A stretch of DNA of 64,000 bases from Streptomyces roseicoloratus (GCF_004117935.1 NZ_SDOY01000131.1:1-64000); one strand, 5' to 3'; shown: positions 50,480 to 58,757, numbered from the stretch's first letter. Notes: generated by a model not told the origin, from the sequence alone. Numbers and translations are program-made.

Positions 50480-52896
50480 CCGCCGTGCGGGACGGGCGGG
50501 AGGGGCGGAACGCGCCGGACGGGCGGGACGGGCGGGACGTGCGGGACGTGGGGGACGGGCGGATCAGGCCGGACGGGCGGGACGTGCCGGACGTGCCGAA
50601 GGACGCGCCGAACAGACGGAACGCGCCGGACGCGCCGGCCGGACGGCCGCTGCGCGTCGCCGTCATCGGCGGCGGACCCGGCGGCCTCTACGCCGCCGCG
50701 CTGCTCAAACGCGGCGACCCCGACCGCGAGATCACCGTCTGGGAGCGCAACGCGCCTGACGACACCTTCGGCTTCGGCGTCGTCCTCTCCGACGAGACCC
50801 TCGGCGGCATCGCCGACGCCGACCCCGACGTGTACGCGGCCCTGCGCCGCGAACTCGTGCGCTGGGACGACATCCACATCGCCCACCGCGGCCGGCTCCT
50901 CACCTCCACCGGCCACGGCTTCGCCGCCCTCGGCCGACGCCGGCTCCTGGAGCTCCTGCACGCCCGCTGCACCGCCCTCGGCGTACGACTCCGCTTCCGC
51001 ACCGAAGCCCCGCCCGCCGCCGAACTCGCCGCCTCCCACGACCTCGTCGTCGCCGCCGACGGCGTCCACAGCCGCACCCGCGAGGCACACGCCGACACCT
51101 TCCGGCCCACCCTCACCACCCACCGCTGCCGCTACATCTGGCTCGCCGCCGACTTCGCCCTCGACGCCTTCCGCTTCGACATCGCCGAGACCGAACACGG
51201 CGTGATGCAGCTCCACGCCTACCCGTACTCCGCCGACTCCTCCACCGTCATCGTCGAGATGCGCGAAGAGGTCTGGCACGCCGCCGGCTTCGACGAACTC
51301 GACGAGAGCGAGTCCGCCGCCCGCTGCGCCAAGATCTTCGCCGACGCCCTGTACGGCCGCGCCCTGCGCTCCAACAAGTCCGCCTGGACCGCCTTCCGCA
51401 CCGTCGTCAACGCCCGCTGGTCGCACGGCAACACGGTGCTCCTCGGCGACGCCGCCCACACCGCGCACTTCTCCATCGGCTCCGGCACCAAACTCGCCGT
51501 CGAGGACGCCGTCGCCCTCGCCGCCCACGTCGCCGCCCACCCCGGCAGCCTCCCCGACGCGCTCGCCGGCTACGAGGCCGAGCGCCGCCCGGTCGTCGAG
51601 TCCACCCAGCGCGCCGCCGCCGCGAGCCTCCGCTGGTTCGAGGAGCTTGGCGGTCAACTCGACCGACCGCCACGCCAGTTCGCGTTCAACCTGCTCACCC
51701 GCAGCCGTCGGGTCACCCACGACAACCTGCGCCTGCGCGATCCCGCCTTCACCTCCGCCGTCGAGACCGAGTTCGGCTGCCCGCCCGGCACGCCGCCCAT
51801 GTTCACGCCCTTCCGGCTCGGCCCCCTGACCCTGCGCAACCGGGTCGTGGTCTCGCCCATGGACATGTACGTGGCGGAGGACGGCGTTCCCGGCGACTTC
51901 CACCTCGTCCACCTCGGCGCCCGCGCCCTCGGCGGCGCCGGGCTGGTCATGACCGAGATGGTCTGCGTCAGCGAACGCGGCCGGATCACGCCCGGCTGCG
52001 CCGGCCTGTGGACCGACGCGCAGGCCGAGGCCTGGTCCCGGATCACCGCCTTCGTCCACGCCCAGGCCCCCGGCACCGCGATCGGCGTCCAGCTCGGCCA
52101 CTCCGGCCGCAAGGGTTCCACCCGGCGCATGTGGGAGGGCATCGACCAGCCGCTGCCCGACGGCAACTGGCCCCTCGTCGCCGCTTCCCCGCTCCCGTAC
52201 CGGCCCGGCGTCAACCAGACCCCGCACGCCCTCGACCGGTCCGGACTCGCCGCCGTACGCGAGGAGTTCACCGCCGCCGCCCGCCGTGCCGCGCGGGCGG
52301 GCTTCGACCTGCTCGAACTCCACTGCGCCCACGGCTATCTGCTCTCCGGCTTCCTCTCGCCGCTCACCAACCACCGCACCGACGCCTACGGCGGCGACCT
52401 CGCCGGCCGGCTGCGCTTTCCGCTCGAAGTCTTCGACGCGGTACGGGAGGCGTGGCCGGCCGACCGGCCCATGACCGTCCGGATCTCCGCCACCGACTGG
52501 GCCGAGGGCGGCACCACCGCCGACGACGCCGTCGAGATCGCCCGCGCCTTCGCCGCCCACGGCGCCGACGCCCTCGACGTCTCCACCGGCCAGGTCGTGC
52601 CCGACGAGCGCCCCGAGTACGGCCGCTCCTACCAGACGCCGTACGCCGACCGGATCCGCTCCGAGCTCGGCGTCCCGGTCATCGCGGTGGGTGCCATCTC
52701 CTCCTGGGACGACGTGAACTCCCTGCTCCTCGCCGGCCGCGCCGACCTGTGCGCCCTCGCCCGCCCCCACCTCTACGACCCGCACTGGACCCTGCACGCC
52801 GCCGCCGAACAGGGCTACGAGGGCCCCGCGGCCCCCTGGCCGGCCCCGTACCGCGCGGGCAGCCGCCGCCCGCCGACGGGCCGCAAGGACCCCTGA
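50476..52896 (+). CDS. 2-aminobenzoyl-CoA (or salicylyl-CoA) monooxygenase/reductase fusion
   Basis: About 806 residues joining two flavoproteins. The N-terminal half is a group A monooxygenase with VAVIGGGPGGLYAAALLKR, LVVAADGVHSR and TVLLGDAAHTAHFSIGSGTK. From about residue 440 it is an old-yellow-enzyme barrel: FTPFRLGPLTLRNRVVVSP, VQLGHSGRKGS, ELHCAHGYLLSGFLSPLTN. This fusion is known for 2-aminobenzoyl-CoA monooxygenase/reductase and salicylyl-CoA 5-hydroxylase. The aminobenzoate role is favoured by the neighbouring RidA and CoA ligase. The first 50 residues after the overlapping GTG are low-complexity DGRDGRDV-type repeats, so the true start may be nearer 50580-50640. Confidence 0.9.
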   Translation: MTAVRDGREGRNAPDGRDGRDVRDVGDGRIRPDGRDVPDVPKDAPNRRNAPDAPAGRPLRVAVIGGGPGGLYAAALLKRGDPDREITVWERNAPDDTFGFGVVLSDETLGGIADADPDVYAALRRELVRWDDIHIAHRGRLLTSTGHGFAALGRRRLLELLHARCTALGVRLRFRTEAPPAAELAASHDLVVAADGVHSRTREAHADTFRPTLTTHRCRYIWLAADFALDAFRFDIAETEHGVMQLHAYPYSADSSTVIVEMREEVWHAAGFDELDESESAARCAKIFADALYGRALRSNKSAWTAFRTVVNARWSHGNTVLLGDAAHTAHFSIGSGTKLAVEDAVALAAHVAAHPGSLPDALAGYEAERRPVVESTQRAAAASLRWFEELGGQLDRPPRQFAFNLLTRSRRVTHDNLRLRDPAFTSAVETEFGCPPGTPPMFTPFRLGPLTLRNRVVVSPMDMYVAEDGVPGDFHLVHLGARALGGAGLVMTEMVCVSERGRITPGCAGLWTDAQAEAWSRITAFVHAQAPGTAIGVQLGHSGRKGSTRRMWEGIDQPLPDGNWPLVAASPLPYRPGVNQTPHALDRSGLAAVREEFTAAARRAARAGFDLLELHCAHGYLLSGFLSPLTNHRTDAYGGDLAGRLRFPLEVFDAVREAWPADRPMTVRISATDWAEGGTTADDAVEIARAFAAHGADALDVSTGQVVPDERPEYGRSYQTPYADRIRSELGVPVIAVGAISSWDDVNSLLLAGRADLCALARPHLYDPHWTLHAAAEQGYEGPAAPWPAPYRAGSRRPPTGRKDP

Positions 52897-53026
52897 GCGA
52901 GGGTCCCTGCGTGAGGGCGCGTGGGCGAGGACCCCTGAGCGAGGGTCCCCGAACCCAGGCCCTGAGCGGACCGGGGGCCCGTGACGGAAGCGGGCGGTGA
53001 GTGAGCTCGCGGCCTCGTCGATCCAC

Positions 53027-53056
53027 TTGATAGGCAAGTCGGTGCTTGCCTATGGT
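53027..53056 (+). promoter_or_regulatory. ArsR operator overlapping a leaderless promoter
   Basis: Perfect arms ATAGGCAAG (53030-53038) and complement (53045-53053) with a 6-bp spacer. TTGATA (53027-53032) and TATGGT (53051-53056) are 18 bp apart and predict a start at about 53063, the ATG itself. The dyad covers the whole spacer, so a bound ArsR dimer would block RNA polymerase: clear autoregulation. Confidence 0.85.
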
Positions 53057-53062
53057 GGCGCC

Positions 53063-53356
53063 ATGGCGGACGATGTGTTCAAGGCCCTGGCCGATCCCAC
53101 CCGCCGGCTCATCCTCGACGGGCTGGCGGAGCGGGACGGACAGTCCCTGTTCGAGATCTGCGCCCGCCTGGCGGCCCGGCACGGCGTGGCGATCTCCCGG
53201 CAGGGAGTGAGCCAGCACCTCGCGGTGCTCGAGGCCGCCGGCCTGGTCAGGACCCGGCGCGAGGGCCGCTACAAGTTCCACGACCTGAACACCGAGCCGC
53301 TCGAACGCGTCATGAGCCGGTGGCTCAGGACCGACACCCCGGAGAGCACCCCATGA
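53063..53356 (+). CDS. ArsR-family regulator
   Basis: A 97-residue winged-helix protein starting MADDVFKALADPTRRLILDG, with recognition helix SRQGVSQHLAVLEAAGLVR and wing RREGRYKFHDLN. It has few Cys (only one, in FEICARL), so it is a non-metal ArsR of the type paired with VOC or SRPBCC proteins. The leaderless promoter fixes the start at 53063. Its stop overlaps the VOC ATG (ATGA). Confidence 0.93.
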   Translation: MADDVFKALADPTRRLILDGLAERDGQSLFEICARLAARHGVAISRQGVSQHLAVLEAAGLVRTRREGRYKFHDLNTEPLERVMSRWLRTDTPESTP

Positions 53357-53742
53357 GGATCAACCTGACCAGCGTCTTCGTCGACGAACAGGACAAGGCG
53401 CTGCGCTTCTACACCGATGTGCTCGGCTTCCAGAAGAAGACCGAGGTGCCCCTGGGAGGCCACAGCTGGCTGACCGTGGTGTCGCCGGACGAGCCCGACG
53501 GCGTCGAACTGGTCCTGGAGCCCAACCAGCACCCCGCCGCCAAGGCGTACCAGGACGCGCTGGCCGCCGACGGCATCCCGGTGAACTCCTTCGCCGTCGA
53601 CGACGTCCACGCCGAGTTCGCCCGCCTGAGCGCCCTCGGCGTCCGCTTCACCCAGCCGCCGGCCGACATGGGCCCGGTGATCACCGCGATCCTCGACGAC
53701 ACCTGCGGCAACCTCATCCAGATCGCCGAGTACAAGGACTGA
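53353..53742 (+). CDS. VOC-family (glyoxalase-like) protein
   Basis: A 129-residue paired beta-alpha-beta-beta-beta protein, MRINLTSVFVDEQDKALRFY followed by TDVLGFQKKTEV. Candidate metal ligands are the His in GGHSWLTVV, the Glu in GVELVLEP and the Glu near the end in NLIQIAEYKD. The family covers glyoxalase I, dioxygenases and resistance proteins. Translational coupling to ArsR suggests it detoxifies or binds the same ligand. The pair interrupts the catabolic cluster but has its own operator. Confidence 0.9.
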   Translation: MRINLTSVFVDEQDKALRFYTDVLGFQKKTEVPLGGHSWLTVVSPDEPDGVELVLEPNQHPAAKAYQDALAADGIPVNSFAVDDVHAEFARLSALGVRFTQPPADMGPVITAILDDTCGNLIQIAEYKD

Positions 53743-53772
53743 CGGCCGGCGGTCACGCCCGCACGGGACGCC

Positions 53773-54591
53773 CTACGCCCGCACGAACTCCCCGCCCCGC
53801 GCGTGCAGGAGTTCGTGCAGGGCCAGGAAGACCTCCGCCGAGCGGGCGCCCGGCCAGTTCTCCGGCAGGAGTTCGAGCGGCAGCACCGGGTCCGCGTAGG
53901 GGAGGCGGCGCCACGAGTCCAGGGCGGGCAGATAGGCCCGGTAGGCCTCCTCGGGAGTCGGCCGCCGCCCCGCCGACCAGGCGCGCAGCACCGGCTCGTG
54001 GACGTCGAGGAACTCCTCGTGGAGCTTGGCGATGGACGGCAGGTCCCACCAGCGGGACACCGCCTCCGCCGTCGCCGCGAAACCGAGGTGCTCGCCGCGG
54101 AACAGGTCCACGTACGAGGAGAGCTCGAGCCGCTCCAGGGTGTGCCGGGTCTCCTCGAACAGCCGCGCCGGGGCGATCCAGACGCCCGGAGCCGCCGTGC
54201 CGAAACCGAGCCGGGCGAGCCGCGAGCGCAGCAGGTGCCGCTTGTGCCGCTCCGCCTCGGGGACGGAGAAGACGGCGAGCACCCAGCCGTCCGCCAGGGC
54301 GGGCTCGGTACGGGCGTAGATCCGCCGGTCGCCGTCGTCCAGGAGCATCCGCGCGTCCTCCGACAGCGCGTACCCGGCGGCGCCCTCCGCCGTCCGCCGG
54401 GGCAGCAGCAGCCCGCGCCGCTTCAGCCGCGACACCGAGGAGCGCACCGAGGGCGCGTCGACGCCGAGCACGGCGAGGAGCCGGATCAGCTCCGCCACCG
54501 GGAACGGCGCGCCGTCGGGCAACCGCCCGTAGGCGCCGTACAGGGAGACGATCAGGGATCGGGGAGTGTGCTGCTCGGCCACGGTGATCAC
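53773..54591 (-). CDS. PaaX-family repressor
   Basis: A roughly 272-residue regulator of the phenylacetyl-CoA-responsive PaaX type. The N-terminal winged helix is VAEQHTPRSLIVSLYGAYGR and VDAPSVRSSVSRLKRRGLL; the middle has GWVLAVFSVPEAERHKRHLL and APGVWIAPARL; the C-terminal PaaX_C is LPALDSWRRLPYADPVLPLE. GTG starts at 54591 (overlapping the ligase stop) and 54582 are possible. The family senses aryl-CoA thioesters. Its targets here are probably the two sites sharing GTGACGACAGTCA. Confidence 0.9.
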   Translation of the reverse strand: MITVAEQHTPRSLIVSLYGAYGRLPDGAPFPVAELIRLLAVLGVDAPSVRSSVSRLKRRGLLLPRRTAEGAAGYALSEDARMLLDDGDRRIYARTEPALADGWVLAVFSVPEAERHKRHLLRSRLARLGFGTAAPGVWIAPARLFEETRHTLERLELSSYVDLFRGEHLGFAATAEAVSRWWDLPSIAKLHEEFLDVHEPVLRAWSAGRRPTPEEAYRAYLPALDSWRRLPYADPVLPLELLPENWPGARSAEVFLALHELLHARGGEFVRA

Positions 54592-56429
54592 TTTAGGACC
54601 ACGGATCCCACCCCGTCGTCCCGCTCGTCCTTCCCGGTCCGCTCGTCCTTCCCGGTCCGCTCGGCCCGCCTGGCCGGCTCGGCCCGCCCGGCCGGCTTGT
54701 CCTTCCCGGTCCGCTCGTCCTTCTCGAACCGCTCGGCCCGCCCCGCGGGCTCGCCCTCCGCCGTCTGCGCGTCCGTCCCCGGCCGCCGGCCCGTTCCCCC
54801 GTCGTCCCGCAGCCGGTAGCGCTGGATCTTGCCGGTCGCCGTGCGCGGCAGCTCGTCCAGGAACACGATCTCGCGCGGCGCCTTGTACGGCGCGAGCCGG
54901 GCCCGTACGAAGGTCCGCAGCGCGGTCGCCGTGCTCCCGTCGCGCGGCACCCCGTCCCGTACCACCGTGTACGCCACCACCACCTGCCCGCGCAGCTCGT
55001 CGGGCCGGCCGATCACGGCCGTCTCGACGACGTCCGGGTGGGCGAGCAGCGCCTCCTCCACCTGGGGACCCGCGATGTTGTAGCCGGCCGAGATGATCAT
55101 GTCGTCGGCGCGCGAGACGTAGCGGAAGTAGCCGTCGGGGTCGCGGACGTACGTGTCGCCCGTGACGTTCCAGCCGTCGTGCACGTAGTCCGCCTGGCGC
55201 GGGTCGGCGAGATAGCGGCAGCCGACCGGTCCGCGCACCGCGAGCAGGCCCTCCTCGCCGTCCGGCAGGTCCTTCAGGCCCGTCCCGTCGCGGCCGACCA
55301 CCCGGGCCTGCCAGCCGGGCACGGGCCGGCCGGTGGTCCCGGGGCGGATCTCGCCGTCCGCGGCGGAGATGAAGATGTGCAGCAGCTCGGTCGCGCCGAT
55401 GCCGTTGATCAGTTTCAGGCCGGTCCGCTCCCGCCAGGCCTCCCAGGTGGCCGCCGGCAGGTTCTCGCCGGCCGACACGCAGCGGCGCAGCGAGCCGAGG
55501 TCGTGGTCGTGGCCGGGCTTGTCGAGCTCGTCGAGCATCACCCGGTACGCGGTCGGCGCCGTGAACAGCACCGACACCCGGTGCCGGTCGATCGCGGCGA
55601 GCAGCTGCTGCGGCCCGGCCTGTTCGAGCAGCACCGCGCGGGCCCCGGCGCGCAGCGGGAAGACGACGAGCCCGCCGAGACCGAAGGTGAAGCCGAGCGG
55701 GGGCGAGCCGGCGAAGACGTCGTCCGGCCGCGGGCGCAGGACGTGCGCGGAGAAGGTGTCGGCGGCGGCCAGCACGTCGCGGTGGAAGTGCATGCAGCCC
55801 TTGGGCCGCCCGGTGGTGCCCGAGGTGAAGGCGATGAGCGCCACGTCGTCGGCGGCGGTCGGCACCGCCTCGAACCGGGTCGGCCTGCCCCTGGCCAGGC
55901 TGAGCAGGTCGTCGGCCCCGTCCCCGCCGAACGGCGTGACGCGCAGCCCGGGCACCTCGGCCTCGAGCAGCTCGTCGAGGGCGCGCACGTCGCACAGGGC
56001 GTGGCTGCAGCGCGCCATCTCGCACATCACGGCCAGCTCCCCGGCGCGCTGCTGGGCGAGGACGGTGACGGCGATCGCGCCCGCCTTCATCACGGCGAGC
56101 CAGCAGGCGGCGAGCCAGGGAGTGGTGGGGCCGCGCAGCAGCACCCGGTTGCCGGGGCGGACGCCGAGGTCGTCGACGAGCACGTGCGCGAGGCGGTCGA
56201 CGCGCTCGCGCAGCTGCCCGTACGACCAGACGTGGCCCTCCCCGTCCCGGAACACCTCGCGGTCCGGGCCGAATCGTTCCACCGTACGGTCGAGCAGCTC
56301 GGTGCCGCAGTTGAGCCGTTCGGGATACGTGAGGGAGGGCAGCTCGAAGAGGAGGTGCGGCCATTGCTCCGCGGGTGGTAGATGGTCGCGGGCGAAGGTG
56401 TCCAGGTGCGCCGAGGGCGTCAGCTCCAT
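54588..56429 (-). CDS. Aryl-CoA ligase, probably 2-aminobenzoate-CoA ligase
   Basis: A 613-residue AMP-forming acyl-CoA synthetase of the benzoate-CoA ligase group: IAFTSGTTGRPKGCMHFHRD (A3), NGIGATELLHIFISA (A5), GWNVTGDTYVRDPDGYFRYV (A7/A8) and the catalytic Lys in LPRTATGKIQRYRL. From about residue 545 a charged tail of 70 residues repeats ERTGKDE-like units and is not part of the family. AGGGGGA precedes the ATG at 56429. It should make 2-aminobenzoyl-CoA (or a related aryl-CoA), the first pathway step and probably the inducer for PaaX. Confidence 0.9.
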   Translation of the reverse strand: MELTPSAHLDTFARDHLPPAEQWPHLLFELPSLTYPERLNCGTELLDRTVERFGPDREVFRDGEGHVWSYGQLRERVDRLAHVLVDDLGVRPGNRVLLRGPTTPWLAACWLAVMKAGAIAVTVLAQQRAGELAVMCEMARCSHALCDVRALDELLEAEVPGLRVTPFGGDGADDLLSLARGRPTRFEAVPTAADDVALIAFTSGTTGRPKGCMHFHRDVLAAADTFSAHVLRPRPDDVFAGSPPLGFTFGLGGLVVFPLRAGARAVLLEQAGPQQLLAAIDRHRVSVLFTAPTAYRVMLDELDKPGHDHDLGSLRRCVSAGENLPAATWEAWRERTGLKLINGIGATELLHIFISAADGEIRPGTTGRPVPGWQARVVGRDGTGLKDLPDGEEGLLAVRGPVGCRYLADPRQADYVHDGWNVTGDTYVRDPDGYFRYVSRADDMIISAGYNIAGPQVEEALLAHPDVVETAVIGRPDELRGQVVVAYTVVRDGVPRDGSTATALRTFVRARLAPYKAPREIVFLDELPRTATGKIQRYRLRDDGGTGRRPGTDAQTAEGEPAGRAERFEKDERTGKDKPAGRAEPARRAERTGKDERTGKDERDDGVGSVVLK

Positions 56430-56517
56430 GCGTCCGTCCCCCTGTCGGTGGGGTCGTCGTGGATCTTCGGATGTCCGTCGAAATCGTCGTGACGGGGTCG
56501 ACCGTGGCTCCACGAGC

Positions 56518-56555
56518 GTATCGTGATGGTGACGACAGTCAACGGTTCGCGATAC
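56518..56555. promoter_or_regulatory. Candidate PaaX-type operator in divergent promoter
   Basis: GTGACGACAGTCA (56529-56541) sits inside an outer dyad GTATCG (56518-56523) / CGATAC (56550-56555). It lies 100 bp before the ligase start and 73 bp before the dehydrogenase start, and so can control both. The same core occurs before the hydratase gene at 49570-49582. Confidence 0.7.
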
Positions 56556-56613
56556 AGGTGCTCGTCCGCAGGCGTCCGCCCGGCGCCCGGCGGACGCGCC
56601 GGAGAGGGCCCCG

Positions 56614-58167
56614 ATGGCCGCATTCTCGCTCGATCCGGAACAGACCGCCTGGTGTGCCGAGCTGCGCGCGCTCGCCGCCGAGCAGCTGCGGCCCCTCGCC
56701 GACAAGGGCGCACCGGGCCGCGTCAACCGTCCCCTGGTCGCCGCGCTCGGCGCCCACGGCCTGATCGGCCGCCTCTTCGACTCGGGCGCCCTCGACCTGT
56801 GCCTGATGCGCGAGTCCCTCGCCCACGCCTGCACGGAGGCCGAGACCGCCCTGGCCCTCCAGGGCCTCGGCGCCCACCCGGTCGCCGCCTTCGGCACCCC
56901 GGACCAGCGCGCCCGCTGGCTGCCCGAGGTCGTCGCGGGCCGCGCCGTCGCCGCCTTCGCCCTCTCCGAACCGGGCGCGGGCTCGGACGCGGCGGCGCTG
57001 GCCCTGGAGGCCGTACCGGACCCGGACACGGACCCCGGCGGCCCGCCGCGCTGGCGGCTGTACGGCGAGAAGCGCTGGATCTCGAACGCACCGGAGGCGG
57101 ACCTGATCACGGTCTTCGCGCGCACGGGCGACGGGACGGGCGGGAGCGCGGGTGGAGGTACGGGCGGGAGCGGGGGGAGCCGTACGGGCGGGGGCGGGGG
57201 ACGCCGTACGGGCGGGAGCGCGAACGGCTCCCCCCGCCCCGGAACGGGCTCCGGCCCCGACGGCTCGCGCCCCGGTTCCGGCTCCGGCCCTGACGGCTCG
57301 CGCCCCGGTTCCGGCTCCGGCCCTGACGGCTCGCGCCCCGGTTCCGGCTCCGGCCCTGACGGCTCGCGCCCCGGCTCCGCGGGCGTGACCGCCTTCCTCG
57401 TGCCCGCCGACCGTCCCGGCCTCTCCGGTGAGGCCCTCGACATGCTCGCCCCGCACGCGCTCGGCTCCCTCGTCTTCGACGGGGTGCCGGTCGGGCCCGA
57501 GGACGTGCTGGGGGAGCCCGGCCAGGGCTTCCGGGTCGCGATGCACACGCTCAACCTCTTCCGGCCCAGCGTCGGCGCCTTCGCCGTCGGGATGGCGCAG
57601 GCCGCGCTCGACGCCGCCCTCGCCCACACCGCCGCGCGCCCCGCCTTCGGCGGCGTCCTCGCGGACCTCCAGGCCGTCGCCCACCAGGTCGCCGAGATGG
57701 CCACCCGCACCGAGGCCGCGCGGCTCCTGGTGTACGCGGCGGCCGAGGCGTACGACCGGGGCGACCCGGACGTACCGCGCCGCGCGGCCATGGCGAAGCT
57801 GCTCGCCACCGAGACCGCGCAGTACGTCGTGGACGCGGCGGTGCAACTGCACGGCGCCCGCGCCCTGCAGCGCGGCCACCTCCTGGAACACCTCTACCGC
57901 GAGGTCCGGGCGCCGAGGATCTACGAGGGCGCCACGGAGGTGCAGCGCACCATCATCGCGAAGGAGCTCTACCAACGGCGTCGGCCCGCCACGCCCGCAC
58001 CCACGCCGGAGCCGCCCTCCGCACCTTCCCAGCCCCCCGCGCCACCGCGGTACCCGGCACCTCCGCAGCCTCCGGAGACCCCAGCGCCGCCGCAGTCCGC
58101 CGCGCAGCCACAGCCCCCGGCATCTCCACAGTCCCCCGCCACTCCCTCCCTCGGAGCCGTGTCATGA
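56614..58167 (+). CDS. Acyl-CoA dehydrogenase with Gly/Ser repeat insertion
   Basis: A 517-residue FAD acyl-CoA dehydrogenase (family about 380-400). The N-terminal helices are normal; AAFALSEPGAGSDAAALALE and YGEKRWISNAPEADLITVFA form the substrate/FAD region; LHGARALQRGHLLEHLYREV and RAPRIYEGATEVQRTIIAKE are the C-terminal signatures. Between VFARTGD and VTAFLVP, inside the beta domain, lies an 86-residue Gly/Ser insertion (171-257) with an 11-residue tandem repeat. A 60-residue Pro/Ala/Gln tail ends the protein. GGAGAGG precedes the ATG; the stop overlaps ridA. It would oxidise a cyclic CoA thioester of the pathway. Confidence 0.92.
   Translation: MAAFSLDPEQTAWCAELRALAAEQLRPLADKGAPGRVNRPLVAALGAHGLIGRLFDSGALDLCLMRESLAHACTEAETALALQGLGAHPVAAFGTPDQRARWLPEVVAGRAVAAFALSEPGAGSDAAALALEAVPDPDTDPGGPPRWRLYGEKRWISNAPEADLITVFARTGDGTGGSAGGGTGGSGGSRTGGGGGRRTGGSANGSPRPGTGSGPDGSRPGSGSGPDGSRPGSGSGPDGSRPGSGSGPDGSRPGSAGVTAFLVPADRPGLSGEALDMLAPHALGSLVFDGVPVGPEDVLGEPGQGFRVAMHTLNLFRPSVGAFAVGMAQAALDAALAHTAARPAFGGVLADLQAVAHQVAEMATRTEAARLLVYAAAEAYDRGDPDVPRRAAMAKLLATETAQYVVDAAVQLHGARALQRGHLLEHLYREVRAPRIYEGATEVQRTIIAKELYQRRRPATPAPTPEPPSAPSQPPAPPRYPAPPQPPETPAPPQSAAQPQPPASPQSPATPSLGAVS
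57262..57373. repeat. 33-bp in-frame tandem repeat in acyl-CoA dehydrogenase gene
   Basis: Three exact copies of a 33-bp unit (57262-57294, 57295-57327, 57328-57360), then a partial fourth, encode GSRPGSGSGPD. An earlier diverged copy precedes. The exact identity at synonymous positions shows recent expansion. Confidence 0.95.
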
Positions 58168-58562
58168 GCCTGCACCGGCACAACCCGGCCGACCTGTCCC
58201 CGCCCACCGGGTTCTCCCACGCCGTCACCGCCACGGGCACCCGGCTGGTCTTCCTCGCCGGACAGACCAGCCTGGACCGCGACGGCAAGGTGACCGGCGA
58301 GACCCTGCCCGAGCAGTTCGAGACCGCGCTCGGCAACCTGATGGCCGCCCTCCGCCACGCCGGCGGCTCGCCCGCCGACCTCGCGCGGGTCACCGTCTAC
58401 ACCACGGACGTCGCCGCGTACCGCCGCCACGCGCACGAACTCGGCCGCATCTGGCACCGGTTGGCCGGCCGGGACTATCCGGCCATGGCCGTGATCGGGG
58501 TCGTACGCCTGTGGGACGAGCAGGCGCTGGTCGAAGTGGACGGCTTCGCGGTCGTCGACTGA
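58164..58562 (+). CDS. RidA/YjgF-family protein lacking the catalytic Arg
   Basis: A 132-residue trimeric Rid protein: PTGFSHAVTATGTRLVFLAG, GNLMAALRHAGGSPADLARV, and C-terminal strand ALVEVDGFAVVD. The usual PAR(S/T) carrying the imine-deaminase Arg reads YPAMAVIGVVRL, so the Arg is Met. It therefore belongs to the Rid subfamilies without that residue. Its ATG overlaps the dehydrogenase stop. In this cluster a Rid protein could help hydrolyse the enamine formed after 2-aminobenzoyl-CoA dearomatisation, but the missing Arg calls for another mechanism. Confidence 0.88.
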   Translation: MSLHRHNPADLSPPTGFSHAVTATGTRLVFLAGQTSLDRDGKVTGETLPEQFETALGNLMAALRHAGGSPADLARVTVYTTDVAAYRRHAHELGRIWHRLAGRDYPAMAVIGVVRLWDEQALVEVDGFAVVD

Positions 58563-58594
58563 CGGCCCCGGACGGCCCGTAGGCCGCGCCGACG

Positions 58595-58672
58595 CGCCTC
58601 CGTACCGCCTCCGTACCGCCCCCGAGCCGCCTCCCTCCCGCCCCCGAGCCGCCTCCGTCCCGCCCCCGAAGA
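58595..58672. repeat. CCTCCGTACCGC/CCCGAGCCG tandem repeat
   Basis: Eight or so degenerate units of GCCTCCGTACCGC and GCCCCCGAGCC type fill the space between the RidA gene and the MFS gene. An inverted segment around CCCCCGAAG/CTGGGGG (58664-58697) could end transcription of the catabolic operon. Confidence 0.65.
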
Positions 58673-58757
58673 GATCAACTGGTCACCTCTGGGGGCGGGG
58701 CTTAGTGTCGAAAGGTGGACTGACCGGCCCACGGCTCCCCCAGGTGAGCGATGTGCC

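Noticed and set aside
50476..50640. Real N-terminal domain of the monooxygenase/reductase fusion
   Set aside because: The stretch is DGRDGRDV-type repeat with no family match; the start may be internal, so no domain is claimed.
52997..53062. Longer ArsR start upstream of 53063
   Set aside because: It would place the operator and the -10 inside the coding sequence; the leaderless ATG explains all signals.
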